This document shows, one piece after another, positions 11,040 to 23,194 of a stretch of DNA of 64,000 nt. Location of the stretch: positions 114,423,783 to 114,487,782 of the forward strand of contig NC_081406.1 in assembly GCF_030272615.1 (NCBI RefSeq). Reading direction: 5' to 3'. The translations under genes were made by a program, and so were the position numbers. The stretch's first letter is position 1. Each line of letters opens with the position of its first letter. Under the pieces are notes generated by a model. That model saw nothing but the letters and a program-made list of their open reading frames with translations, had not been told where the DNA came from and did no database searches. This DNA is from Cryptomeria japonica. Lineage: Eukaryota > Streptophyta > Pinopsida > Cupressales > Cupressaceae.

Positions 11040-13363
11040 TGTGATAGATGAAATATGGAATCAAGTAAACTAAGGCCTAATCCCACTATCATGCACACAT
11101 TGAAATAAGAAAGAGCCTAAGGAGATGATTCCCTTTAACTACTTCTTTCAAAAGAGAGAGAGAGGGTCAAAGAATATCTTTAGGGTTTCTATTCCTTTGC
11201 TTCTATGAAGAGGAGATGTGCAAAATGCAATGAAATTATCAACTAGGCTAGGGAGATGACCAAAAATGAAGATGTAAACTGAAATGCTAAAAATTGCAGA
11301 TCTAAAAATGAGACACTGAATATATAGTAGGAATAGGATTTCAAATGTGAACCTATCACCAAAATTTGAGGATAACTGAGCTGGACCAGGGTGCCATGCC
11401 TTGGTCGCTGATATTGAACAGACCTGTACTTCTAGAAATTGTTGTCTGGGAGTCTACATTGTTGAACTCCCACATGAAGAAGAAAAAAATAGAGGACCAA
11501 AGCAGCACACCTTGGTCTTGGACCAAGGTGCCATTCCCTAGTCTAAGAAAAATGAGATCTACCTTTGATCTTGGGTCTATAGTTGTGTGTCTTGTTGGTT
11601 TCGAAGATCATGCGTATGTCAGATTTATCTACTTGCACTTGCAACTTGAAAAATGGTGTCTAGGTGGCTATATGGGGTTTTTCCTTATTCAAACCCCTTG
11701 TTTTTGTGATTTCCACCTCCACAAATAGCTGATAATGTACTAAAAATTTGTGTACAAGAGTCTTGTGTGTTTGCAAGGTCCTAAATGAACAAGAAAGTAA
11801 ATATAGAGTTCTACCCTATGCCTGGAGAGTAAACCCTAAATGAGTGTAAATATAAATGTAAATGAAGCTTCAAATCACAAATGAAATAATGGATCTAAAG
11901 CATGAATGTAAATCTAAAAATCAATGTTGTGAAACTAATACAAAAATATGAAAATAACATGAAACCATACCAAACTCTAAGGGAGAGGTACAAGCTAATC
12001 AACAGTTTGTGATCTCCTATTATTCTTGAATATCTTCAAAGCTTCAATTGATGATAAAAATGGTTGATGAAGACTTGATAGATGCTTGATTTTTTGATTG
12101 AAGACTTCACATGAACCTAGAATTTCACTTCATAATAGGCTCCTTCAAAATTGTTGGATGGATCATTCAAATGAGGAAAGGAAAGGCTATATGTATGAAA
12201 CCCTAACTTTGTTTTTGATCATTGGCCGATCTAAAATCAATATAATTTAAAAATCCTCTAGATTTATTCATTAGGATACTACCAAAACATGATTCCAAAA
12301 TTTGGGGAGATAAAGTAGAGACCAAGAGGCATCACATCAGTCTAACCAAAATTTTCCCAAATTTTTGGGGAAGCAAGATATCATGATTCTAAAGTTAATT
12401 CTAGAAGGATGAAGTGATTCATGGTGTTTAGATATGCAAAATTGGGCCTTGAAGGTTGAAATAGGACATGATTAGGGATTTTAATGAATTAATTAATTGA
12501 AAGAATAAAATAAAAAGGTTACACTTAGGGTTAAGGGCCCAAGTTTATGATGTGTAGAGGGATAGAAGAGGACTTTAGATTAAATTAAATTAATTAATTA
12601 AATGCTTAAATCGAATTTAAAATACAACATGAAAACTAACTAAGGTGGGTGCTAACCTAAGCATGGAATTGTACCACCCAATTAAGGGTGTACAATTTAT
12701 GAGACTACACAACCAAATCACCAATGAGACAAATAAAATAAGTAAACTATATAGAAAACCTCCACTATTGTCCCAATGTGTCCTATTAACTTCTGATCTT
12801 GTTACTATGATGATTTCTCTTAGAATGCACTGGCTTTTGCTTCAAGATGGCAAAAGCTAAATGAACTATGTGGTATGAGAGATATAATGAAACTATAATG
12901 CAAGTATATAGATAATGCAATGCAATGATAAATGAGTAATGTGATATGGTACTACAATGATACTACACTAATCCAAAGGATTTCTCTAAAAATGATTGAT
13001 TACTTGATTTCTCCAATAGTGATTAATTTCACATGTTGAACAAAGGCTTCCTTAAATAGACTTTGCGATGCCAAAACCAAGGTTGCAAAGATCAATGGTT
13101 GAGAGTGAATCTTGAGACAACAAATGGCTAAGAAAAATTGGTTGAGTTGTGAGAGAGAAAGGGGGAAGATGTTCCTCCTATGATGACAAGGTGAAGGACA
13201 AGGTGGAAGGAGAAGCCACATGACATCATTCTCACCTTGACCAAGGATGAAGACTCATAGGATATAGCATGGTTGGAGAGAATATAGGTTTACCAAGACA
13301 TGAAAGAGTCAAGAATCTAAGGAGGTTGGAGAAGATTTAGGCTTCCTAGGACAATTGGGAAAT
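11040..13363 (-). repeat. T2 5' LTR (minus), right end cut by C2
   Basis: The plus-strand copy starts TGTGATAGATG directly outside the primer site. It contains ttaattaatt blocks near 12480-12600 like the other Tat-type LTRs in the window. At 2.3 kb it may include further unrecognised insertions. A 120-residue open frame at 11366-11728 has no recognisable domain and is not taken as a gene. Confidence 0.5.
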
Positions 13364-13697
13364 TGTAAGGAAGTTAAGTAGAAAAACAACTTCCTACACT
13401 AACCTTGAGAGGAGGATAATGCAAAAAAAAAATTACAAATTGTTACAATAGTCACATAAAATTATTAGAAATAAACAAAATAGCATGCATACTACAACAC
13501 AGTGATTTACGTGGGGAAACCCCTTTCGGGAGAAAAACCCCAAACTCCAAAAGAAGCTCAATATATTATTCAACAATCAATAATAGATTACAATATACTT
13601 GCAAAGAAATCTCTTCATAGGAGTACCACTAATAAGAGACTCAAAGGTAACTCAATAGACAAAAGACTTACACACAACCTTTATCTCGTGCACCTTA
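13364..13697 (-). repeat. C2 3' LTR, left part
   Basis: The stretch starts TGTAAGGAAGTTAAGTAG and matches 32945-33205, the start of the C2 5' LTR, over about 260 bp (cttcct..actaaccttgaga, gtgatttac.tggggaaa). It is broken at 13698 by C3 and resumes at 28197. Confidence 0.85.
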
Positions 13698-14640
13698 TGT
13701 TGGCAATCGACACTCAATTGGTTGGTTTCAATATGTTGTCATTGATATCAACATGGCAACATGTTTCAACTTCATATTTTGGTTTAGTTGTGTATCGAAA
13801 GACACTTCACAAACAATTCACAGATACTTCACCGGCACCGGCAGGTTGGATAGATTCCTTTGTCTACTAGCAATGCAGGTCAACATGGTTTAGAATCAGG
13901 TTATCGATATTGGAGGCCGATATCATTTGTAGATCTGACATCGGCAATTGTTTTTGATATTCAAGTATTTATGTTATCTAGCCGACATGTATATTTATAT
14001 TGTAATTATCTTTGTAAGCTAACATAAGTCATGATGATTTGTAAAGGGTATATAGGTCAGTTGATTAGATCATTTTGAAATATCCTTTGAAAGTATGTAA
14101 GGTTATGGTATGCCAAGGAGATGTGAAACATATGAGAGAGATCATGTATGTGAGGATATTTATGTAAGGGTTATTTTAGTAAGGGTTTAGTGTTTCAGAC
14201 CAAAAGAGACATAGCTTAACCGGACTGTATTTAGGCATATAAGATGCTATCTTTTTAGTTCAATCATTTCTCTGGATTGTAGTCTGGAGTTGTATGTAGT
14301 CAGTGGGGCTCCTTTTTTGATTGAGCAGCGTGCTCTAGGCTGTAAGCCTTCCTGCAAGTGCAGGCCCCTATATTTTGTAATATCTCTTCATATGGCCAGT
14401 GGATTTATATTGTGGGTCACAAATCCCACCGTGGTTTTTCCTCTTTGATGTTTTTCCATGTATAATTCTATATGTTATGGTATTCATTTGTGTGATTGGC
14501 TTATTGGTTGTTTTACTTATTTCAATTTTTTATGTATCCGTATATCGGTTGGTGTATGCATGTTTTAATAAAGTTAAAATTGAACATTCAGGTAGAAGAG
14601 TGATTCAGCCCCCCCCTCTCATTGTTCTTGGATTCCAACA
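13698..14640 (+). repeat. C3 5' LTR
   Basis: 943 bp, TGTTGG...CCAACA, matching 27267-28196 along its length (e.g. agccgacatgtatatt, gtgggtcacaaatcccac). A run of eight C follows gattcag near its 3' end. Confidence 0.92.
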
Positions 14641-14642
14641 AT

Positions 14643-14656
14643 TGGTATCATAGCCT
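14643..14656 (+). other. C3 primer binding site
   Basis: TGGTATCATAGCCT two bases after the LTR end resembles the complement of the 3' end of initiator tRNA-Met, the common copia primer. Confidence 0.8.
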
Positions 14657-14708
14657 TGTGCCTTAGAGGAAGTTTAATAGCTTGAGAAAGATCCTGAATC
14701 CAAAATCC

Positions 14709-15834
14709 ATGGATATGAGTTTAGAGAAGCAACTTGAGGTGGCACTTGAAGATTATGGTACTAAAAGGATGAAGAACTTGAAGCTACAAGATGAATTGAA
14801 TTCTGCTTGAGATTTCATTCTTGTTCTACAGGAGAGGTTGTCATCTATTCAGGCTAGGAGGAAGGAACTTTTGCAGAATAAGGATAATGATGAGAAAGAT
14901 GCACTTAATGAGAGATGTCTGAAGATGAGTCAGGAGAACATGGTTATGAAGAATTAAATGCAAGCTATAACTATGAGCATGTCTAAAGAGATTGAGGACC
15001 AGAAGAAAAAGGAAGAAAATCTTGTTGTATCTTTGAAAAACAAATTTGAAGAATGTGGTAGGTTGGTTCATGAGAATGATATGTTGAGAACTGATTTAGT
15101 ACAATCTCATAGTAATGAACAAGAGCTTGAGAGACAAATGATAATTCTGAGTGATGATCTGACTATTGCAAGTGAGTATAAAGAAAAATTCAAGATTAGT
15201 TTAGCACAACTAGATGAGTTATTGAAGAGACAAAGGTAGAATGGATATTCTAGTGGACTTGGATTTGAACAAGGACAGAGTTCCAGTACTGCAAATGAAG
15301 ATAAAAATCATAAAGCACTATAAGGTAGTTTAATGCTTATAAATTTAATGGTAGATTCTTTGTTTGTAATAAATTTGGTCACATGGCTAGGCAATGTAGA
15401 AATAGAGCAAATCAAAACCCTGATTCTGCTCCCAGTCAATGTTCTAAAGGTAATAAGTATGGTCATAAGATAGAAGATTGTAGAATGAATGTTAAATGTT
15501 ATGCATGTGGAAAATTTGGACATATGGCTAATTAGTGTAGGTCAAGCAATTACACCGGTTTAAGCAAACCAATTCAAAAGAACAATGTTACATGTTATAC
15601 ATGTAATGAGGTTGGACATATTGCTAAGTTCTATAGAAGCATAAATTCACCAGTTGGTAATGCTGGATCAAATGAGAAAGGAAAAGAGAAGGTTAATGAA
15701 ATTTGGCAAGATCATACCTAGAGATGGATCAGGAAGTTAAAAGAACAATCAGCAGATGGAAATGCACCAGTTACTCAACCAACAGAGGAGGTTGCTCTTG
15801 CACTGACAGGAATCTCATCCAGTAACTAAGGCAA
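14709..15834 (+). pseudogene. C3 Gag-like protein: coiled coil plus four zinc knuckles
   Basis: From ATG 14709 (MDMSLEKQLEVALEDYG) about 175 codons are charged and heptad-like, with two stops, predicting a coiled coil rather than the usual copia Gag fold. After a frameshift near 15320 the frame shows four knuckle-like modules between 15365 and 15640: CNKFGHMARQC, CSKGNKYGHKIEDC, CYACGKFGHMAN followed by a stop where Gln is expected, and CYTCNEVGHIAKFY, with Tyr in place of the last Cys. Zinc knuckles bind nucleic acid in retroelement Gags, so a nucleocapsid role is likely. About 60 residues follow to a stop near 15830. Confidence 0.75.
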
Positions 15835-16174
15835 ATGCTTTATGGGTAGGCAAAATTCATGAAGATGTTGCATATGCCCCAGGAAGAGGTTTTGGAAGAT
15901 GTTCTAGACATTGGAGATTCTTATCTGTTGTGGAGATGTTTGATAAAGATCCGATATCTTCCACTGAAAATTAATATCAATGATGGATTAGGGTTTCTTG
16001 GAGGTTAAAAGGTCGAATTCACTTTATTTCTGATCACTTTGCATTCAGAGGGATTCAGAGGAAGTCTAAGGTGATTTAGTGTGATTGATATCATCTTGAG
16101 CGATTTCACTAGCAATTGGAAGAGTTCTTTGGAATTTTTCACCAATAACTATTCATAGGTATTTATCTTCAATC
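15835..16174 (+). other. C3 spacer between gag and ORF2
   Basis: Short AT-rich stretch with no recognisable domain; may hold degraded coding sequence. Confidence 0.4.
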
Positions 16175-17134
16175 ATGGAAGCAGGATCATCATCTATACC
16201 TATGTTTATTGTAAATCCGACTTTTGTTGAGGGCAAGGACCGCCCTAGGCCAATTTTCAAGTGATATCTGCATGTTGCTACCCTGGACGATTCAGTTGGT
16301 GCTTTTTCCTATGTCCCGGAAGGAGTCGTGTATGTTGAAGATGTAAGAGATTACATTCACTATCATATTAAGGATTTAGGAATGAATAATATTAAGAGCA
16401 TGTACATGAATGATTTAATGAGAGATTCTGGAAAGATTAATCTCAAATACTAGCATATTGTGGATTTACGATTTACCTGCATTCTAGATATTCCAGAATT
16501 TGAAGATAAGATTGTTAGATATGTTTTGAGCAAAGTGAATGGAGAGTTTATCTGGTTGGATAGACTGTATAATATTTTGAAGGAGGCCATCAGGGCAATC
16601 ACCGGTTTACCGCAAGTTGCATGACGTCCAGAGAAAGTTTCAAATGATCAAGTCAACAAGATTACTGATGCAACATCAGACAAGCGATCAATGAGGATTA
16701 GTACTATCATTGACACAGATATCAGATTCAGAAGCATGGTCATTGGTTACAAGGTAACATAGTCAAACCATCTAAATTTTGTTTCTAGCTCCTGCATTTA
16801 TGCAACTCATAAAATGAGGAGGGAGAATGAGAAGTTAGATCTATGTGGTTGGATGTTGGATGAATTTTTTATTAACCTAGGAAAGATTAAAGGAGAGAAG
16901 AAAGGAATATTCTGGAATGGTAACCTAATTGTTTGTTTAATGTTATTTTTCATCAATGAGACTCCCAATTTTGGGAAGAGAAAATGGGCATTCGATATCC
17001 TGGTAGGAAGGAAACTAAAACAATCAATTTCTAAATTGGGTAGTCAGAGAGATGAAAAAGTGTGGAATTACTTTAAATAATTTCAAAAGGATATGAATTC
17101 TAGGGTGAGGCTTCCAAAGCACATTGTTGAGAAG
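16175..17134 (+). pseudogene. C3 ORF2, N-terminal part (unknown protein)
   Basis: From ATG 16175 (MEAGSSSIPMFIVNP) one frame runs to the C4 insertion, with about five stops. Recognisable only as a folded-looking globular protein: YVPEGVVYVEDVRDY, FIWLDRLYNILKEAIRAITG, KLDLCGWMLDEFFINLGKI, KRKWAFDILVGRKL. It lies where pol should be but has no RT, integrase or protease motif. The W/L-rich ITGLP segment may suggest a family of plant transposon-associated proteins; this is weak. The frame continues right of C4 at 24732. Confidence 0.6.
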
Positions 17135-18656
17135 TGTTGGAAATATTGCATTATAACAGACAATGAAAGATTGTTGGCATTTCAATAAGGATATTGAGAA
17201 GGTTGTTGATGATTATGGATATAACTGATTAAAGATGTTTTACTATCTTGATATTATTATTTTGTCATTGATGTCAAGAAATTGATTTTCTAGTTCAGTA
17301 TGATATGAAGATTATAAAGAAGTCCGTAAAAGACACAGGAAAGAATATGATGAATAAGGTATTCAATGGGTAACTACTACTGAGTCAGACAATGATGAGA
17401 TCATGATGTTTTAGATTGTTTTAACATCATACATATGTTATAAAATGTAAAAGTTAATACTATACTATGTTATCAAGCAAAGATCCTAGTCGGTAAACCC
17501 TAAGGAACCTAGTCGGTAAACCCTAAGGTTACCGCTATCACTTAATGAAGGCGGAATGTCTACCGAGTAAAATTTAGTATTCACCGAGTTGTTACCAAGT
17601 TGTAACTGAGCTATAACAAAATGCATTAAATATTTGCATGCGGTATTTAATGAAAGAAGCTGATGAGCTGGAGTGGATCAATGATTGGTAAGCCATGGAA
17701 GAAGTTTGTTAACAAATCTAAGGCAATGGAAAGTCGGCATGAAGATCTATAGCTCAGATTGAACTGCAATACCCTAGCACAAGTTCCAAGACTATTATGC
17801 ATGTTCCAAGGCGAGGTAAAACATTTTCAAATCAAAAGATGCATTGAACCTGGACAAGATTGAAGATCTGATGGCTATGATTGATCATGGGAAATATGAT
17901 CAAGGAGATTAAGCGGTTACCTAATTGTTTATAAATAGGAAACTGTTGATAAACAATGTATGTGGGCAAGTGTATGCACATGGATGCTACATAGTGATTA
18001 CCGAGCACAGAAGCTTGAAGACCTATTAGAATAACAAAGTATAGAAGCCCAGTAGATAGACAAGATTAGTTCTATGTCTAAATTGTATTGAACAAATAAG
18101 AATCTGCTTTAGCATTTTAGATGTGAAGTTGCAGATAGATTTTTATTACTGTTATTTTGTGGAAGTGACAAAAAATCTCTTAACTGAGTGGACTTAACAG
18201 TCTTATATGTAAATCCTCTAGCAAGGTGACATTCTGATTGAGTGTTTTAAATCCTTTGACAAGGTCACTTCTAACAAAGTGAAGATCCTAATAGATCTAA
18301 GGGAAATCCCTTAACCGAGTCACATCTAGCAATGTGTTTGTAATATTTAACAGGATTTGCTTTTAACCGAGCACACTCTAGAAGAGTATATTTCTTAGTG
18401 GGTCTGAAATCCCACAGTGGTTTTTCCCTATTTGGGTTTCCACATTAAATCTGGTGTTATAAGGTTTATATTGTTCATATGCTCATATGCTTTTGAGTTT
18501 GCATGTTTGACAGTTTTGGATATATGACTGATATATATGTTACCAAGGTTGAATTTGATGTTTTTATGGATGATTAAGTTTGTATGATTCACCCCCCCCC
18601 CCTTCTCATCTTGTTGGCTATTGGATTTGTACTTATATTAAGTATCGAAACTATCA
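17135..18656 (+). repeat. C4 5' LTR
   Basis: 1522 bp. Compared with the 3' LTR it lacks about 25 bp near 17305, lacks a short stretch near 17355, and has an extra 23-bp repeat at 17487-17530 containing AAACCCTAA. A run of C lies at about 18592-18601. These differences arose after insertion. Confidence 0.93.
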
Positions 18657-18658
18657 AT

Positions 18659-18672
18659 TGGTATCAAATCTT
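18659..18672 (+). other. C4 primer binding site
   Basis: TGGTATCAAATCTT, two bases after the LTR end; initiator-Met type with changes. Confidence 0.75.
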
Positions 18673-18720
18673 TGGACTCCAGAAGGAAAGTTTAAAGGCA
18701 CTTGAGTTAAAGATCCAAAG

Positions 18721-20267
18721 ATGTATAAGAGGGATGCACCGAAGCTGAACAAGTCAAGTTTCTCTACATGGCAGAAAAGGATGAAGTTACATCTATCAAG
18801 AGTTGGAGAATATGTTGTATACTATCTGGAGAATAATTTTGTCACACCGAACACCTATCCATTGACTATGGAAGAGATAAAGGCAAAGCAAGAACATATT
18901 CAAGCAATGATTGAAATAACATCTGCATTGACCGATTCAGAGTTTAATGATCTAGAAGGCTGCAATGATGCAAAGGCAATGTGGGATAAGCTCATATCAG
19001 TATATGGAGGAGATGAACATGTTCAAATAGAAAAAGTAGATAGTTTAAGAGGACAACTTGAATCTATGAGGATGAATGAAGGTGAAAACATAACTCAGTA
19101 TAGTAGAAGACTAAAGGAGATTGTCAATCAAATCAAAGGAGCAGGTGGAACTATTGAAGAAAAGGATATAACAAGTAAGTTGTTAAGAACCCTTCTACCA
19201 GCTTATGCAATCCGAGTCTCAACAATCAATGAATTGAGGTTTGTACCTAATATGCTAGTTTCTTTGGATGCTACTATTGGTAAGCTACATGCCTTTGAGT
19301 TAAGTAATTTTGATAATAGTGGATCTTCGATAAATAAAGTTGAATATGCATTTAGTTCTTTTCATCTTGATGAATCTAATGATTACAATGAAAGAAAGTA
19401 TAAGTACTCTGAACGAGATCACAGTGGAGCAAGCGAAAGATTTCGGAAGAACATGGAAGCAGTACACAAACTGTATGAAGAAATCAGAAAGAAAGAAGAG
19501 TTTGAAGCACTATTAGCCAAAAGGTTACCGAAAGGAAAAGGTAAGTATAAAGGAAAACTACCTTTGAAATGTTTCAATTGTGATAAGATTGGACATATGG
19601 CTTCTAACTGTCCTGACAAAGATTTTACTGAAAAGAAAGATTACCGAGATGACAGAGAGAAAGATAACCATTACAAAGGACACAGAGACTTCAGAAGAAG
19701 AGATAGAAAGACATGCTTAATAGCTGATGAAGAATCTAGCGATGCTAAATCAGATGAGACTGATACAAAGGAAGTTGTTTATGTGGCTATCAAGGATGGA
19801 TCAGATGAAGAAAGGTATGAAGAAAAAGCCCTAATATCTCACATAAACACTAATGGTTCTTGGATTATAGATAGTGGATGCTTACATCATATGACAGGAG
19901 ATAAACACAAGTTTGTTATGTTAGAAGATTATGATGGAGGATATGTTAGATTTGGTAATGCAAGATGAAATGATGTCTATTGGGTTAAAGGTTTGAAATA
20001 CAATTTGGTTAGTGTAGCACAACTAAACAACATAGGTTACCGAATAGAATTTCAGAAAGGAATTGTCAAAGTTCATGACAAGAATGGAAAGTTAGCTACT
20101 ACCAGGACACAAACAAAAGGTAATACATTTCACCTTGACTCAACTCGGAATAAGTGTTTGCATGCAAAGATTGATGATACCTGGCTATGACATAAGAGGT
20201 TTTGTCATGTAAATTTTGATAACCTGATCAAGATAAGTAAGAAGCACAAAGTTAAGAGGTCTACTGA
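18721..20267 (+). pseudogene. C4 Gag, protease and start of integrase
   Basis: From ATG 18721 (MYKRDAPKLNKSSFSTWQKRM) 415 codons are open. The Gag (UBN2-type copia capsid; AMWDKLISVYGG, LDATIGKLHAFEL) is followed by a zinc knuckle CFNCDKIGHMASNC (about 19570) and the aspartic protease motif WIIDSGCLHHMTG (about 19860). Copia proteases usually have DSGCS or DSGAS, so Leu here is odd. Stops occur at 19966 (TGA) and 20188 (TGA, after TW.L), within the frame that continues through YNLVSVAQL and HKRFCHVNFDNL, the integrase zinc region. The frame is lost near 20270. Confidence 0.93.
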
Positions 20268-20269
20268 GT

Positions 20270-22825
20270 CTTGAAAAACCTGAGAATGCTATGTGCCGAG
20301 GATGCCAGATGGGTAAGATGACAAGATCAAGCTTTACAAGTAAGTCTTACACTTCTAAGGGAATTTTAGATCTAGTGCACACTGATCTTTGTGGTCCTAT
20401 GAAAGTTCAAAGTTATTATGGTGATAAGTATTTCATATTATTTGTGGATGACTATTCAAGGATGATGTCAGTAATGTTTTTAAAAGAAAAATTAGAATCT
20501 TTTCAAATGTTTAAATGGTACAAGGCAAGAGTTGAAAATGAAACAGGAAGACAACTAAAATGTCTTAGATCAGATAGAGGAGGAGAGTTCACATCTGATG
20601 AATTCAACTTATTTTGCAATGATCATGGTATTAAAAGACAAGTCTCTACACCGAGAACTCCACAGCAGAATGGAATAGCTGAAAGAAGAAATAGATCTAT
20701 TGTGGATTGTGCTAGAACACTGATGATTGAGAAGAAGGTGCCACAAACATTTTGGAGAGAAGCAATAAGCACAACTGTTTACACCTTGAACCGAGTTCAA
20801 TTGAAGAAAGGTACTTTGAAGACACCATATGAGATCTGGTATGATAAGAAAACTAATGTTAGTTACTTTAAAATCTTTGGAAGTAGATGCTATGTTCATA
20901 AAGATGATAGAAATGGCAAGTTTGATCAGAAAAGTGAAGAAGGGACATTTCTAGGTTATTCTTCTAGAAGCAAAGCATTTAAATGTCTTATCAAATCATC
21001 TAACCAAATAGTAGAAAGTACAAATGTGAAAATTGATGAATTTGCTGAAAGAAATGATGAAGGAGATTCCAAAGAACTAGAAGACTATGATGAATTTGTC
21101 TATGTGCAACCAAGAAGTCCTACCGAGAAAACTGTTGAAGAAAATGAAGAAAATATCCAGTTATCGAGTGATGAAGAAGATCATAGAGAGCCTACCGAGC
21201 CTGTATTAGCCAAGTATGTCAGAAGACATAATGCACCAAGTCAGATTATAGGAGATAAGGATGATCCAGTGATGACAAGGAACAAACTAAGACAGAACAC
21301 ATGTTTGATATCTGAATTTGAACCAAGAATAGTAAAAGAGGCATTTAACAGTGAAGATTGGGTAAATGCTATGATAGAAGAGATTGATCAAATAAAGAAG
21401 AATGACACATGGACACTAATCCCAAGACCAAAGGACAAAAATGTAATCGATACAAAGTGGATTTTCAGAAACAAGCTAAATGAAAAAGGGGAAGTCATTC
21501 GAAACAAAGCAATATTAGTTTGCAAAGGTTATGCACAAGAAGAAGGAATTGATTATGGTGAAACTTTTGCACCTGTTGCTAGACTTGAAGGAGTAAGAAC
21601 ATTGTTGGCCTATGCTACTTTCAAGAACTTCAAGATATATCAAATGGATGTCAAATCTACATTTTTGAATGGAATATTAGAAGAAGTTTTCATTGAACAA
21701 CCTGAAGGATTTGTTGAAGACAATAATAAAGATCAGGTATGTAAGTTGAACAAAGCTTCATATGGTTTGAAACAAGAACCAAGAGCATGGTATGAAAGAT
21801 TGCACTCTTATTTGATTAAGATTGGTTTTATAAGGACAAGTGAGAACAACAACATGTACATGAAGAATGATGAAAATGGAATATTGATCTTAGCCATATT
21901 TGTTCATGATATTATATTTTGTGGAAATGAAATGAGCAAAGAATTTGAGATGTCATTAATCGTTGAGATAAAGTATTTTATAGGTCCATAGATACTGCAA
22001 ATAAAAAATGAGATTTTCATTACTCAATCCAAGTACATAAAGGAAATCTTGAAGAAATTTGGAATGGATGATTCAAAACTAGTAAGTACTCCTATGACTA
22101 CCAACTGTAAATTATCAAAGAATGATGAATTTGCAACTGTTGATGAGACACTCTACCAATCCATGATTGGAAAATTACAATATATTGTTCATAGCAGACC
22201 AGACATAGCACATGCAGTAGGTATAGTTGCAAGATTCTCTGCAGATCCTAAGGAAACACACATGACAACAATCAAAAGAATTTTTAGAGACTTGAAAGGC
22301 ACAGAGGATTATGGCTTAGTATATCAGAAAGGAAATGATTTTGATTTAAAAGTTTATACTGATGCTGATTGGGTAGGCAACATTGATGATAGAAAAAGAA
22401 CAAGTGGTGGAGCTTTCTTTTTAGGAGAAAGACTAGTGAGTTGGCTTAGCAAGAAACAAGGATGTGTTTCACAGTCAACAACAGAAGCTGAATATGTTGT
22501 TGCAACATTGAATTGTACCAACATTGCATGGATCAAACAACTGTTGGAAGGTATAAATGAGAAAGTTACCGAGCCAGTAGCTATATTCTGTGACAATACT
22601 AGTGCCATTAATATTTTAAAAAATCTTGTTATGCACTCTAAGAAAAAGCACATATCTATCAAATATCATTATCTTAGAGAAGAAGCTCAAGAGAAGAAAG
22701 TGGTGTTGGAATATGTTAGCACAAAGGAACAAATAGTAGATATCTTCACCATGCCACTACCAAAGGACACTTTTGAATATCTCAGAAGTAAGTTAGGGGT
22801 CCTACCCCTATCTTCTACTCACTGA
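20270..22825 (+). pseudogene. C4 integrase core, reverse transcriptase, RNase H
   Basis: The frame continues CRGCQMGKM, then the integrase core D,D35E ([27 protein letters not shown]; about 20380-20690). A linker with acidic [15 protein letters not shown] follows, then RT ([56 protein letters not shown]). The catalytic box reads FVHDIIF (about 21901) instead of YVDD, replacing an essential Asp by His. A TAG lies at 21989. RNase H follows with YTDADWVGNIDDRKRTSGG, STTEAEYV and CDNTSAI, ending at 22825 (LGVLPLSSTH). It is otherwise intact, so this copy was active rather recently but cannot encode a working RT. Confidence 0.95.
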
Positions 22826-23194
22826 CCAAGTTCGGTGAAAGCATCAATCCGATGACTCTATTGAATATCTTTTGGGAGTTGATGCTAGAGTTATACACTT
22901 TAGGATGCTTTCTTAAAGTGTACTGGAATTAATACTGGAAATCATACAGAGAATATTACAGGGAACAAGAATTGAAGACAAATGCTCTGACCGAGACTCA
23001 GTTGATACACAATAGCAGGAAATAACTTCTTACAAAAACAAATTATGTTTTAGTTCTTTTCTTTTTGGCATTGTTGTCAAAGGGGGAGAATACCAATGTA
23101 TGGGGGAGAGCATTTCAGCATTTCAGAATCACAACAATCCAAATCTACTAAAGTCAAATCAATTGGTTTTGCCATCCATGCCAAAGAGGGAGAT
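22826..23194 (+). other. C4 3' untranslated region and polypurine tract
   Basis: Non-coding 370 bp ending in ccaaagagggagat at 23181-23194, directly before TGTTGG of the 3' LTR. A second purine tract, gggggagaa, lies near 23083. Confidence 0.75.

Larger units (their letters stand above)
9033..13363 (-). mobile_element. T2: Tat-like LTR retrotransposon without recognisable pol
   Basis: On the minus strand the element reads: LTR ending TATCACA at 11040, primer site at 11036-11021, then a repeat-rich coding region down to 9058. Its PBS type is shared with T3 and T4. No protease, RT or integrase motif is found. The LINE-like fragment sits in its left part. The right side of its LTR is cut by C2 at 13364, and a left LTR was not identified. 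Confidence 0.6.

Noticed and set aside
11366-11728. 120-residue plus-strand open frame in the T2 LTR
   Set aside because: No domain, no promoter context, and it lies inside an LTR.
14643-14656. tRNA-like sequence
   Set aside because: Only the primer site complement is present; no cloverleaf around it here or at the other primer sites.
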